Shown: positions 8,746 through 17,547 of the stretch, piece by piece
How the letters are laid out: the number at the start of each line of letters is the position of its first letter
Position numbering within the stretch: position 1 is the first letter of the stretch
Assembly (NCBI GenBank): GCA_946478765.1
Contig: CAMLDH010000007.1
Location: 1-32,420 of the forward strand
Length of the DNA: 32,420 nucleotides
Direction: 5' to 3'
Source: an uncultured Oxalobacteraceae bacterium
GTDB taxonomy: Bacteria > Pseudomonadota > Gammaproteobacteria > Burkholderiales > Burkholderiaceae
Notes under the pieces: generated by a model
The model's database searches: none
What the model was told of the DNA's origin: nothing
The model's input: the letters and a program-made list of their open reading frames with translations, nothing else
Translations under genes and position numbers: made by a program

Positions 8746-9102
8746 TTAAACCCCGAGAAGTTCCACTTCGAAAATCAAGGTCGCGTTCGGTGGAATCACG
8801 CCGCCGGCGCCGCGTGCGCCATAACCGAGCGATGCGGGGATGACGAGCTTGCGCACGCCGCCGACTTTCATGCCTTCCACACCCTGGTCCCAGCCTTTGA
8901 TCACATGGCCTGCGCCCAGTGGAAATTCAAATGGCTCGTTGCGATCCTTGCTCGAATCGAATTTGGCGCCGGCGCTGCCGTCCGCATTTTGCAGCCAACC
9001 CGTGTAATGTACGGTGACGTACGCGCCGGACTTGGCTTCTTCGCCGGCGCCAACGTTGATTTCTTCATATTGGAGGCCGGACGCCGTCATGATGAGAGAC
9101 AT
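8746..9102 (-). CDS. FKBP-type peptidyl-prolyl cis-trans isomerase
   Basis: 118-residue single-domain FKBP isomerase, catalysing proline cis/trans isomerisation during protein folding. The FKBP core is complete: [38 protein letters not shown], and the closing [13 protein letters not shown]. The frame is open for 61 more codons upstream, but that extension is not FKBP-like. ATG 9102 has a good Shine-Dalgarno (AAAGGA, seven bases upstream) and gives the standard small-FKBP length. There is no signal peptide from this start, so it is probably cytosolic. It faces the beta-propeller gene divergently. Confidence 0.93.
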   Translation of the reverse strand: MSLIMTASGLQYEEINVGAGEEAKSGAYVTVHYTGWLQNADGSAGAKFDSSKDRNEPFEFPLGAGHVIKGWDQGVEGMKVGGVRKLVIPASLGYGARGAGGVIPPNATLIFEVELLGV

Positions 9103-9283
9103 ATTTTTTCCTTTCAGTTCAGAGATGGATTTCAAGTTCGCTGGCGAGATTGTAGCAGGCGGGACGGGCACTTTTTTGTGCGCTTGCGTTCCTATGCCAG
9201 GCTGCCAGGATTTAATTGGGCGACGGTGGTCGGCGCGCGGTAAAATGGCTTCTTTACTCAATCTAATAAAGTAAGTGGTTTTC

Positions 9284-10249
9284 ATGCTTGGTCATCTCAG
9301 TCGTGCCATTTTCGTAGTTCTGTGTATGGTGACAGCTACCGTCGCGCACGCAAACGTCGTGGTCGTTCTCAATTCCCGTGACGCCACGGTAAGCCTGCTC
9401 GATCAAGCCACGTATCAGGAAATCGGCTCCATTCCGGTCGGTAAAGAGCCGCATCATTTGATGGCGACCCCGGACAACAAATCGTTGATCGTCGCTAGTT
9501 CGGTCGGCAACGAATTGCTCTTTCTCGATCCAAAAACAGGCCAGATTCAACGCCGTATCGCCGATATCATGGATCCGTACCAGATCGGATTTTCTCCGGA
9601 CCAGAAATGGTTTGTCGTCAATGCCTTGCGCCTGGACCGGGTCGATATTTACGCGTATGACGGCCGCGACCTGAAGCTCTCGAAACGCATACCGCTGGCC
9701 AAGCTGCCGAGTCACATGGCGTTTAGCGCGGACAGTAAAACCGCTTTTATCACACAGCAGGGTAGCGATCAGGTCAGCGCGATCGACCTGGCAACACAAG
9801 CGGTGAAGTGGACTATGCCGGTCGGCAAATTACCCGCCGGGATCACGATGACGGCGGATGGCAAGTATCTGCTGGTCGGGATCATGGGCAGCGATTATAT
9901 TGAGGTAATCGATTGGCGCGCGCAAAAAACAGTCAAGAAAATCAAGGCCGGCGAGGGTACCCATAACTTTCTGTCGATGGGCGACAAGCGCCATACCTTC
10001 GTATCGAACCGCATCTCCAATACGATCAACATCATCGACCAGCAGACGCTGACCAATATCGGCACGATCAACGTCCCCGGCGGCCCCGATTGCATGGAAC
10101 TGTCGGATGATGGCAAGACCTTGTGGGTGACGCTGCGCTGGATCCAGAAGGTCGCGGTGATCGATGTCGCCAGCAAAAAGGTCATCAAAACAATCCGCGT
10201 CGGACGCTCGCCGCATGGCGTCTATTTCAACAATCACGCACCGCATTAA
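9284..10249 (+). CDS. periplasmic YVTN/YncE-like beta-propeller protein
   Basis: 321-residue secreted protein. The first 23 residues are a signal peptide ending A-H-A before N-V-V-V-V. The rest consists of repeated blades of the YVTN type: [14 protein letters not shown], then [13 protein letters not shown], later [16 protein letters not shown] and [13 protein letters not shown] 9284 is preferred over a GTG at 9275 because it gives a cleaner signal peptide. Six to seven blades fit the length. Such proteins bind metals, DNA or partner proteins, or are accessory to periplasmic enzymes; none of these can be chosen here. It is first in a tight four-gene + strand run with a 6-bp gap to the deacetylase gene. 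Confidence 0.85.
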   Translation: MLGHLSRAIFVVLCMVTATVAHANVVVVLNSRDATVSLLDQATYQEIGSIPVGKEPHHLMATPDNKSLIVASSVGNELLFLDPKTGQIQRRIADIMDPYQIGFSPDQKWFVVNALRLDRVDIYAYDGRDLKLSKRIPLAKLPSHMAFSADSKTAFITQQGSDQVSAIDLATQAVKWTMPVGKLPAGITMTADGKYLLVGIMGSDYIEVIDWRAQKTVKKIKAGEGTHNFLSMGDKRHTFVSNRISNTINIIDQQTLTNIGTINVPGGPDCMELSDDGKTLWVTLRWIQKVAVIDVASKKVIKTIRVGRSPHGVYFNNHAPH

Positions 10250-10255
10250 ATTGTC

Positions 10256-11059
10256 ATGCCACGTACTTTGTCAGTGAGCGCAAGATGCGTGCTGGCGCTC
10301 GCGGTTGCGACTGCCGCATCGGCGGCCTACCCTGCAAGCGCAAGCGCATGCAAGGGCACGATCTACCTCACGTTCGACACCGGCAGCCAGTCGCAGGCCG
10401 AGTTCATCGCGCAGACGCTCAACAAGCATCACGCCAAGGCGACTTTTTTCCTGGCGAACGAGAGGACCGTCAACGGCGATTATTCCCTCGATCCAAGCTG
10501 GGCGCCATACTGGAAAGCGCGGGTCGCGGAAGGCCATGCATTCGGCACGCATACATTCGATCATGTGTATGTGCAGCGCGATCTGCCTGACGGGCGGATG
10601 GAGATGAAGCCGCAGTTCGGCGCCAACGCCGGCAAGAAACTCACATGGACGCCGACGCAGTATTGCGACGAACTGCAGCGCGTGGAGCGCCGCTTCCAGG
10701 AGTTGACCGGCGCCAAACTCGATCCGCTCTGGCGCGCCCCCGGCGGACGCTTGACGCCGCATCTGCGCGCGGCGGGTGAAGCGTGCGGCTATGCGCATGT
10801 CGGCTGGGCGCAAGCGGGGTTTTCCGGGGACGAGCTGCCGAGCGCGGTCGCCTCCAATGACAAGCTGTTGCAACGCGCATTGCATGGATTGAAGGATGGC
10901 GACATCTTCATCGCGCATCTCGGTATCTGGTCACGCAAGGAGCCGTGGGCGCCGGCGGTACTCGATCCGCTTCTCACGGGCCTTGAGAAAAAAGGATTTT
11001 GCTTTGCCACCCTGCGCGAGCATCCCGACTACCGCTCCCTGATCAATCGAAAAAAATGA
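10256..11059 (+). CDS. polysaccharide deacetylase (NodB family), exported
   Basis: 267-residue exported protein with an N-terminal signal peptide ending near A-S-A-C-K. The NodB fold starts at I-Y-L-T-F-D-T-G. The second motif G-T-H-T-F-D-H supplies the two metal-binding histidines, W-R-A-P-G-G is motif 3, and a late H-L-G is motif 5. Motif 1 reads T-F-D-T-G instead of T-F-D-D-G, so the usual metal-binding second Asp is replaced by Thr while the catalytic first Asp remains. Such changes occur in peptidoglycan deacetylases of the PdaA type, which have Asn there. The substrate could be peptidoglycan or another N-acetylated glycan. It lies in a tight run with the beta-propeller and the membrane hydroxylase genes. 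Confidence 0.85.
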   Translation: MPRTLSVSARCVLALAVATAASAAYPASASACKGTIYLTFDTGSQSQAEFIAQTLNKHHAKATFFLANERTVNGDYSLDPSWAPYWKARVAEGHAFGTHTFDHVYVQRDLPDGRMEMKPQFGANAGKKLTWTPTQYCDELQRVERRFQELTGAKLDPLWRAPGGRLTPHLRAAGEACGYAHVGWAQAGFSGDELPSAVASNDKLLQRALHGLKDGDIFIAHLGIWSRKEPWAPAVLDPLLTGLEKKGFCFATLREHPDYRSLINRKK

Positions 11060-11072
11060 CAAATAAAATATC

Positions 11073-12059
11073 ATGATCAACACCCTGAATGATCTGTTTT
11101 CGGTAGTGCAAGGATGGTTGTTCGAGGTGGTCGTGGAGCCGATGATTTTTCATCTGGGGCTGGGCGAGTTCACCGAACAGGCGTTCGAGGGCACCGAATG
11201 GTTCATGGTCGGCTTGTGTGAAATCGTATTGCTTTACATCGTCCTGCGTCCGCTGGAAGCGTTGATCCCGGTGCATCCGATTACCGATCGGCATGCGCGC
11301 TGGAACGATTTCCTCTATACCGTGATCCATCGTCTCGGCGCGTTTGCCATCGTCCTGTTTTTCGTGCTTGACCCGGTGATGGACCAGATCGAGGCAATCC
11401 TGCATCTGCAGGGAATACGCCAATTCAACCTGGAAAATATCTGGCCCGGCATCACCGATAATCCGCTCGCCAGCTTTCTGCTGTACCTGATCGTGCTCGA
11501 TTTTTTCGATTACTGGTATCACCGCGCGGAACACCATTTCAATTGGTGGTGGGGATTGCATAGTCTGCATCATAGCCAACAGAACATGAATTTGTGGAGC
11601 GACAACCGCAACCACTTGCTGGACGATTTTTTGCGCGACATTATCATGGCGGTCATTGCATTGGTGATTGGCGTGCCGCCGGGACAATATGTGTTGCTGG
11701 TGGCCGCATCGCGTATTTTGCAAAGTCTGCAGCATGCGAATGTACGCATCTGGTTTGGCGCCATCGGCGAGCGCCTGCTGGTCTCGCCGCGTTACCATCG
11801 CCTGCATCACGCCATCGGCATTGGCCATGAAAGCGGCGGCAAGGGCACGCTGGGCGGCCATAATTTCGCGGTGCTGTTTCCAGTCTGGGATATCGTGTTC
11901 GGCACTGCGCATTTCGGCAAGGCGTTTGAAGCAACCGGCGTACGCGATCAATTGCCGGCGCCGGAAGGCGAGGGACGCGATTATGGACACGGGTTCTGGG
12001 CGCAACAGTGGCTGGGCTTGAAGCGCATGGCGGCATTCGGCAAGAGGTCGAGTTCCTGA
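11073..12059 (+). CDS. fatty acid hydroxylase/sterol desaturase superfamily membrane protein
   Basis: 328-residue integral membrane di-iron enzyme candidate. Histidine clusters of the superfamily are present in order: H-R-A-E-H-H, H-S-L-H-H-S and R-Y-H-R-L-H-H, with further His in G-G-H-N-F. Three to five hydrophobic segments precede and surround them. Members hydroxylate or desaturate lipids (sterols, fatty acyl chains, carotenoids); the real substrate here is unknown. It starts 13 bp after the deacetylase gene and its stop overlaps the next start by one base (TGATG), indicating co-translation. A lipid- or envelope-modification role would suit the neighbouring exported deacetylase, but that is inference. 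Confidence 0.85.
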   Translation: MINTLNDLFSVVQGWLFEVVVEPMIFHLGLGEFTEQAFEGTEWFMVGLCEIVLLYIVLRPLEALIPVHPITDRHARWNDFLYTVIHRLGAFAIVLFFVLDPVMDQIEAILHLQGIRQFNLENIWPGITDNPLASFLLYLIVLDFFDYWYHRAEHHFNWWWGLHSLHHSQQNMNLWSDNRNHLLDDFLRDIIMAVIALVIGVPPGQYVLLVAASRILQSLQHANVRIWFGAIGERLLVSPRYHRLHHAIGIGHESGGKGTLGGHNFAVLFPVWDIVFGTAHFGKAFEATGVRDQLPAPEGEGRDYGHGFWAQQWLGLKRMAAFGKRSSS

Positions 12060-12901
12060 TGCGTTCCGTGATGATGGCATTCGGCAGGGCGCTGTTGTCA
12101 CAGCTGGATTTCCGCATGTTGATGCTGACTTTCATGCCCTTCCTGTTGTCGGTGCTGCTATGGGGCGTCGTCCTGTGGCTGGGGCTGCAGCCGATGATCG
12201 ACTGGATACAAAGTTATTTCGCCGAGAATGACGGATTCAGAATTGCCGGTGGCGCGCTTGGCTGGCTGGGGTTGAGCGCCATCAAGACCGTGATCGTGCC
12301 GCTCATCGCGATGTGGGTGCTGCTGCCTTTGATGATTCTGACGGCGCTGCTATTCATGGGCACGCTGGCGATGCCGGCAATCGTCAGGCATGTGTCGAGC
12401 CGCTATTATCCCGCGCTGGAAAAACGCAAGGGCGGCAGCATCTGGGGCAGCCTGTGGATCGCGTTGTCATCGTGTTCCGCATTTCTCTTCTTGTGGCTGG
12501 TCACGTTGCCGTTGTCGGCGATTCCGCCTTTGGGTTTTGTGATTCAGCCGGCGCTGTGGGGCTGGCTCACCTACCGCGTGATGGCCTATGACGCGCTGGT
12601 GGAACATGCGGATGCGCACGAGCGCAAGGCGATTCTGCGCATCCATCGCTGGCCTTTGCTGGCGATCGGCGCGATCACCGGCGCGATGGGCGCCGCGCCC
12701 ACCTTGTTGTGGCTGGGCGGCGTATTTTCGGTCGTTTTTTTCCCGTTGCTGGCCGCGGTATCGATCTGGCTATATGTGCTGGTCTTTACATTCACGGGTT
12801 TGTGGTTTCAGCATTATTGCCTGGCTGCGCTGGCAAGCTACCGGGAGGCGGGCATTGGCGCGGCTGCCGTGCCACCCGCGCCATTGAAGGATATCCCCTG
12901 A
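12059..12901 (+). CDS. EI24/CysZ-like integral membrane protein
   Basis: 280-residue multi-spanning membrane protein of the EI24 domain family, which includes the sulfate permease CysZ. It has an amphipathic N-terminal stretch (M-M-A-F-G-R-A-L-L-S-Q-L), about six hydrophobic segments and the typical central W-G-W-L-T-Y-R-V-M-A-Y-D-A-L region near the family's conserved F/Y-D-Y motif. ATG 12059 overlaps the preceding stop; a longer upstream frame from 12008 lies inside the hydroxylase gene and is not credible. It closes the four-gene run. Sulfate transport is only a family association. The sulfate ABC genes are 14 kb away, and the EI24 branch in Burkholderiales is generally uncharacterised. 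Confidence 0.8.
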   Translation: MRSVMMAFGRALLSQLDFRMLMLTFMPFLLSVLLWGVVLWLGLQPMIDWIQSYFAENDGFRIAGGALGWLGLSAIKTVIVPLIAMWVLLPLMILTALLFMGTLAMPAIVRHVSSRYYPALEKRKGGSIWGSLWIALSSCSAFLFLWLVTLPLSAIPPLGFVIQPALWGWLTYRVMAYDALVEHADAHERKAILRIHRWPLLAIGAITGAMGAAPTLLWLGGVFSVVFFPLLAAVSIWLYVLVFTFTGLWFQHYCLAALASYREAGIGAAAVPPAPLKDIP

Positions 12902-12934
12902 TAGTGCACACCGGATGTATTTTCGATGTCTCGG

Positions 12935-13190
12935 GCCGAATCTAGGATAATCCTAGATTCGGCAGTTGACCGCTCACTTTCGCTTGGAAAGCCGTTTGAA
13001 CATTGGCTTTCTTGCATTCGATAACGCTCACCGATGGGGTGAGAGCGCTACAGGCGCGATTGCGCACTTTTCCGGCCCTCTGGCGTCGTTGCTCCTCCTA
13101 GTGGAATGCAGTCCGCGTCGTCGTCGCGCCTAGCCAGAGGACCGGAAAAATGCACACTCGCACCTGTCCAACTGCCGAATCTAGGATAAT
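12935..13190. repeat. 256-bp palindromic MITE-like repeat
   Basis: The left end is a 29-bp perfect palindrome (arms 12935-12948 and 12950-12963). Its right arm begins a 19-bp terminal inverted repeat, ATCCTAGATTCGGCAGTTG at 12950-12968, matched perfectly by its reverse complement at 13169-13187. CCGAATCTAGGATAAT also occurs as a direct repeat at 12936-12951 and 13175-13190. Inside are an inner inverted repeat (13068-13084 with 13133-13149, one mismatch in 17) and a small hairpin (13027-13032/13038-13043). There is no open frame for a transposase. It occupies most of the 322-bp gap between the EI24 gene and the CinA-like gene. Nested inverted repeats around a non-coding core suggest a miniature transposable or structured intergenic repeat. 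Confidence 0.7.
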
Positions 13191-13223
13191 GACAGCCGGA
13201 TATTAGGCGAGGGCAAACATCAT

Positions 13224-14027
13224 ATGGCTATCGGGCTCATCATCATCGGCGATGAAATCCTGTCCGGCAAGCGTGCCGACAAGCATTTTCCGAAAGTCGT
13301 CGAATTGTTATCTGTGCGCGGGTTGCAGCTCGATTGGGCTGAATATCTGGGAGATGACCCGGCGCGCATTACCGCGACACTCAAACGTACGCTGGCCGGG
13401 AACGATATCGTATTCTCATGCGGCGGCATCGGCGCTACACCGGACGACCATACGCGTCAATGTGCCGCTGCCGCACTCGATGTGCCGCTGGTGTTGCATC
13501 CCGATGCAAAAGCCAGCATACGGGAACGCATGGTCGATGTCGCGCGCGAGGCCGGCCAGGAGCCGGATCTCGATGCGCCGGAAAATCTGCAGCGGCTGAA
13601 GATGGGCGAATTTCCGCAAGGCGCCGATATCATCCCGAATCCGTTTAACAAGATACCGGGATTCTCGGTCAAAAATAGCAGTGCGCAAGGCACTCACCAT
13701 TTTGTGCCCGGCTTTCCCGTCATGGCATGGCCGATGATCGAATGGGTGCTCGATCACCTCTACCCGCATTTGCTGCACCAGCGGGCATGGCTGGAAAAAT
13801 CAGTGCTGGTATATGAAGCCGCGGAATCGACATTGACGCCGCTGATGGAGGCCATTGAGGCTGAATTCCCTCACGTCAAAGTGTTCAGCCTGCCGACTGT
13901 GGGCGATGCGCATACACGCGGCCATATCGAGTTGGGCGTCAAAGGCGAGCCGGCACAGACTACTGACGCATTCGAAAAATTATTGCATGGGCTGAATCAG
14001 CTTGGGGTGGAATACCGGGACGTCTGA
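13224..14027 (+). CDS. molybdopterin-binding-domain protein (CinA N-terminal type)
   Basis: 267-residue protein with the MoaB/Mog-like molybdopterin-binding domain that forms the N-terminal half of CinA. The start I-I-G-D-E-I-L-S-G-K-R-A-D-K-H-F and the nucleotide/pterin-site segment S-C-G-G-I-G-A-T-P-D-D-H-T-R are diagnostic. The C-terminal deamidase domain of full-length CinA is absent, as is usual for this short family in Burkholderiales, often annotated competence/damage-inducible protein A. The ATG is preceded by GAGGG. No molybdenum cofactor genes are nearby, so whether it binds a pterin or a nucleotide is unclear. The palindromic repeat ends 33 bp before its start and may carry or disturb its promoter. 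Confidence 0.87.
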   Translation: MAIGLIIIGDEILSGKRADKHFPKVVELLSVRGLQLDWAEYLGDDPARITATLKRTLAGNDIVFSCGGIGATPDDHTRQCAAAALDVPLVLHPDAKASIRERMVDVAREAGQEPDLDAPENLQRLKMGEFPQGADIIPNPFNKIPGFSVKNSSAQGTHHFVPGFPVMAWPMIEWVLDHLYPHLLHQRAWLEKSVLVYEAAESTLTPLMEAIEAEFPHVKVFSLPTVGDAHTRGHIELGVKGEPAQTTDAFEKLLHGLNQLGVEYRDV

Positions 14028-14049
14028 TCGATTGAAGTGCGTATGTCGA

Positions 14050-14568
14050 TCAATTCCAGCGCTGCCACCGCACCCGCAGCAGATAATTCGTTTCGTTGTA
14101 ATGAAAATCGAGGTTGCCCTTGTAGGTATCGTGCAGCGCTTCGCCGATTTTGCGAGCCAGATGAATATCGGTCGTCGCGACCGTCAATCCATCCGGCTGT
14201 TCTTCGACAGAAATGATGCGCTGCATCGGTTGCGTTGATCTTGCGCGCTGTTCGATGTTTTGGATGAGAAGTTGCAATTCATTCCGATACTCTTTGGCGA
14301 ATCTGCCTTCAATCGTTACGAATCCTGCCGGCGCGCCATCACGCACTCTTTTGCAGGCCGGGCAGCGGATCTGAAATGCGCCGGCCGGCGATGTCATCCA
14401 TTGCCAGCATCCATCATCGTATACCGCGTGACAGTCCGTGCAGACCGATGGCTCAGACAGCCTTTCCCTGAGTTGGTACGGGTCATGAAAAGTTGCATCA
14501 AACTCGTCGAGCGACTCCAACTGTTGGCCGTCCCGAAAACTGCATGGCGAGGGGCGTTGCGTATTCAT
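14050..14568 (-). CDS. BCAM0308-family protein with zinc-ribbon-like cysteines
   Basis: 172-residue protein matching what I know of the BCAM0308 family of beta-proteobacteria. The pattern P-S-V-C-T-D-C-H-A-V-Y-D-D-G-C-W-Q-W is followed by C-P-A-C-K-R-V-R-D, giving two C-x2-C knuckles likely to bind zinc. Then come P-A-G-F-V-T-I-E-G and the C-terminal T-T-D-I-H-L-A-R-K-I-G-E-A-L-H-D-T-Y-K-G. I place the start at ATG 14568, where AGGAGT lies at good distance, not at 14592. Function is unknown; the zinc ribbon and NMD3-like appearance suggest RNA or ribosome contact, which is inference. It converges with the CinA-like gene across 22 bp. Confidence 0.82.
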   Translation of the reverse strand: MNTQRPSPCSFRDGQQLESLDEFDATFHDPYQLRERLSEPSVCTDCHAVYDDGCWQWMTSPAGAFQIRCPACKRVRDGAPAGFVTIEGRFAKEYRNELQLLIQNIEQRARSTQPMQRIISVEEQPDGLTVATTDIHLARKIGEALHDTYKGNLDFHYNETNYLLRVRWQRWN

Positions 14569-14830
14569 GGTCGCACTCCTTTTGTCGATCAAGACAAAAG
14601 TAGCGCGCCGAGGGATTTAAGAATTGAGGCGTATCAATGTAGTACGGGCTGCGTTCGCTAGCGTCGGTTGCATTACCATTTTTTAGAGTGCGAGCAATTT
14701 ATTGCACGTGCTTTTGCCGTAATGCATGTGTCACCAAAATCGGGGATGAGTGCGATGTGATGGTGCAAACGGCATGGATAAATTGCTTGGTGCAATCGTT
14801 TGGAAGATCCGAGCTTATTGATCGATAGCC

Positions 14831-17446
14831 ATGGTCGATCCGGCGCCGCTTGTTATGATGCTGCTTTGCTTAGCCTTCTTCTTATATATGTTCGATTTCA
14901 TTTTCAAGCGTTCCGCCAGAAAGTCTGTGCCGGTAGCGGCGCCGGTGCAAAATCAAAGTCCTACACATGCGCCGCCATCGGTCTCGGCGAGCCAGATGGC
15001 GCTGGTGCAGGCCGAAGCGCTCAATGACGACGAATCGGCCGCGGTTGGATTCCTGCTGCAATGCCAGTTTGCGGATGCGCGCCTGAAGGCGGCGGCGCAT
15101 GTGCATTCCAGGCTGATGCTGGAACAGGTGCTGCAGCACCTGCGTAATACCGACCGTCGCGTCGCCAAATTGATGCAGACGCGACTGGATGCGCTGAAGC
15201 AGACGTTGTTAACAGAACAGGAAGCGCAGCGCTGTGTGGCAAGCGCCTTGAAGCTTGTGCAAGAACCGCAATTGATGCCGAACCAGGTCGCCGATCTGGA
15301 TCGCGTCTGGCACGCGATCGTCGCGGCACCGGAACCGATGCGCCGCCAATTCGATGATGCGCGCAGTGTCTTGCGTGAGCGCCTGGAAGCGCAGGCGCAA
15401 TTGCAGCGCAGCGCACTCGACGTTGTAACAAGACTGCGGTCGCTCGCGACAAGCGCCACGACGCTCGCCGCGCGCGACATGGCCGGTACTCTGGCCGTTC
15501 TCGCACAGGAAATGACCCGGCTGCAGGCGTCAACCGAAATGCCGTCGCTGCCCAGGCATCTGTTGCCGGAATTTGAACAGCAGTATGTCAACTGCACACG
15601 CAAGCTCGCTTTGCTGGAACAGCAAGGCAATGCGATCAGCGCGCGGCATGCGATGCTCGAACAATGGGAAGCCGATGATCCGGCGGCGCTCAAAACGGGC
15701 GCGTTGCAGCGCGCATGGCAAGCGCTGCCGCCGTTGACGGACGAGGCTGGGATGGCATCCATGCAAGCGCGTTTCGATGACTTGATCCAACGCGTGAGCG
15801 CATTGCGCAAACCGCAACAGATGGTCGAACGCGTCGAGCCGCAGGATGCCAAACTGCGCTTCGCCGACGCGTTGGACGGCATGGAAAAGGCATTGCAGGA
15901 GGGCGCGCTGCAGCTCGCTGTTGAACATGACAAGACCTTGCGTGCGATCGACGTCAAAGCGCTACGGCCAAGCGATGCGCAAGGCGCGCGCCTGGCCAAG
16001 GCACGCGCCGAATTGACGCATTTGCAAGGCTGGGCCAGATGGGGAGGCAATGTATCGCGGGAAGAATTGCTGAAGACAGCAGACGAATTGCCAGGCAAGT
16101 CTTTGGCCGCGCCTGATCTGGCGAAAAAAGTGGGTAGCCTGCGCGAGCGCTGGAAGTCGCTTGATGCTTCGGCGGGGCCTGGGAGCAGGGATTTGTGGGA
16201 GCGCTTTGACGCAGCTTGTACAAAAGCCTATGAACCGGCGGCGCTGCATTTCAGGAAGCTGGCGGATGAGCGCCAGCAAAATGCGATAAAGGCGCAGGCG
16301 CTGATCGATGAGGTTCGGCAGTTCGCCACGACATCCAATTGTGGGGGCGCAGATGCCGCGGCGGTCGATTGGAGAGAGTTGGCGAATTTCTGCCTGCGAA
16401 CGCGGCAAGCGTGGCAACACCTCGGCACGATCGAGCGCAAGGAAAAGAAAGGCCTCGATGCGGACTTTGCACAGGTGATGCAGGCATTGAGCGATCCGCT
16501 GGCGCAGCAACGCGAGACTGAGATCAGGCGACGCGAAAAGTTGATCGCCGAAGCGCTTGACCTGAATCCGAACGATCGCGGCGCATTGGATACCTTGCGC
16601 AACTTGCAAGGCCGCTGGCAGGAACAGGCGAAGTCTTTGCCGCTGGAGCGCAAGGATGAGCAGGCGCTGTGGCAGCGTTTCAGGAATGCATGCGATGCCG
16701 TGTTTGCCAAGCGCAAAGAGGGCGCTGTCGCCGCCGATGCGGACCGGCGCCAGCACCTGCAAGCAAAGGAGGCGTTATGCGCGACACTGGAGGCAATCGG
16801 CGATATGCCGGACGCGGCACTGTCGACATCCTTGCGAGAAGTGAAAGACGCATGGAACAGCATCGGTCCGGTGCCGCGGGCATCGGAAAATCAGATCGAG
16901 GCGCGATTCGGATCGGCCGTGGCGGTAGCGCAAAGCCGTCTGGATGCGGCACGGCGCACTGCGCTGGAAACCGAACGCGATGCGTTGCGCGACAAGTTTC
17001 GCTTGTGTCAGGCGGCAGAGGCGGCAATTGCCGATGCGCAGGCACCGCAGGCAACTGGGCAAGCAACATGGCGTACGGCTTGGCAAACCTTGCCGGTATT
17101 GCCAAAGAACCTGGAACAAGCCGTGTGCAGCCGTTTCGATGCCGCCCTCACTGCACTGGAAAGGTGCGATCGGCTATATGCCGAGATGCTCGAAAATAAT
17201 CGCGGAATATTGTCGCAGGAATTACTGCGTGCTGAAATCGTGTCGGGCATCGACAGTCCGTCGGAATTGTCGCGTGAGCGTTTGCAGTTGCAGGTGGAAG
17301 TACTGCAAGCGTCATTGAAGGCGGGACAAAAAGCGTTGACGCACGAAACGCAACTGTTGCGTGTACTCGCATTGCCGGCGCATATCGACGACCGGATCGC
17401 CGATCGCATTGAACGGGTGATTGCGGGCAGTTTCAAGAATATCTGA
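14831..17446 (+). CDS. large DUF349-domain coiled-coil protein with N-terminal membrane anchor
   Basis: 871 residues, almost wholly helical. Residues 6-24 form one hydrophobic membrane segment followed by basic R-S-A-R-K. A Pro/Ala/Gln-rich linker precedes a long alpha-helical region rich in Ala, Leu, Arg and Gln. DUF349-type units, recognised by the core L-W-x-R-F-x-x-A-C, appear near residues 453-475 (L-W-E-R-F-D-A-A-C) and 606-628 (L-W-Q-R-F-R-N-A-C-D-A-V-F-A-K-R). Weaker copies occur near 685-710 and 755-780. It should sit on the inner membrane with the coil in the cytoplasm. No function is established for the family in this group. No Shine-Dalgarno is obvious before ATG 14831, so initiation may be weak. 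A strong terminator follows the stop. Confidence 0.83.
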   Translation: MVDPAPLVMMLLCLAFFLYMFDFIFKRSARKSVPVAAPVQNQSPTHAPPSVSASQMALVQAEALNDDESAAVGFLLQCQFADARLKAAAHVHSRLMLEQVLQHLRNTDRRVAKLMQTRLDALKQTLLTEQEAQRCVASALKLVQEPQLMPNQVADLDRVWHAIVAAPEPMRRQFDDARSVLRERLEAQAQLQRSALDVVTRLRSLATSATTLAARDMAGTLAVLAQEMTRLQASTEMPSLPRHLLPEFEQQYVNCTRKLALLEQQGNAISARHAMLEQWEADDPAALKTGALQRAWQALPPLTDEAGMASMQARFDDLIQRVSALRKPQQMVERVEPQDAKLRFADALDGMEKALQEGALQLAVEHDKTLRAIDVKALRPSDAQGARLAKARAELTHLQGWARWGGNVSREELLKTADELPGKSLAAPDLAKKVGSLRERWKSLDASAGPGSRDLWERFDAACTKAYEPAALHFRKLADERQQNAIKAQALIDEVRQFATTSNCGGADAAAVDWRELANFCLRTRQAWQHLGTIERKEKKGLDADFAQVMQALSDPLAQQRETEIRRREKLIAEALDLNPNDRGALDTLRNLQGRWQEQAKSLPLERKDEQALWQRFRNACDAVFAKRKEGAVAADADRRQHLQAKEALCATLEAIGDMPDAALSTSLREVKDAWNSIGPVPRASENQIEARFGSAVAVAQSRLDAARRTALETERDALRDKFRLCQAAEAAIADAQAPQATGQATWRTAWQTLPVLPKNLEQAVCSRFDAALTALERCDRLYAEMLENNRGILSQELLRAEIVSGIDSPSELSRERLQLQVEVLQASLKAGQKALTHETQLLRVLALPAHIDDRIADRIERVIAGSFKNI

Positions 17447-17463
17447 CAATGTCATGGGTTTCC

Positions 17464-17506
17464 CCATAAAAAATGCCCCGAAAAAGCCGGGGCATTTTTT
17501 TTATGG
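17464..17506. terminator. bidirectional rho-independent terminator
   Basis: A GC-core stem (TGCCCCG with CGGGGCA) is flanked by A-run and T-run, arms 17464-17480 and 17488-17506, with a loop of seven bases. Runs of T on both strands fit termination of the DUF349 gene (+) and of the phasin gene (-), which converge here. Confidence 0.92.
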
Positions 17507-17547
17507 CGGGAGTCGAACCCCGAAGGATTCGACTGCACCATCACCAA

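Noticed and set aside
11043..12101. 352-codon minus-strand frame opposite the fatty acid hydroxylase gene
   Set aside because: Shadow of a gene with clear histidine clusters and operon spacing on the + strand; the His- and Gln-rich antisense product matches nothing.
17506..17540. Minus-strand stretch resembling a tRNA or tmRNA T-arm (GGGGTTCGACTCCC)
   Set aside because: Only three clean stem pairs, no acceptor stem, anticodon arm or CCA at the right distance. At most a fragment; no RNA gene can be supported.
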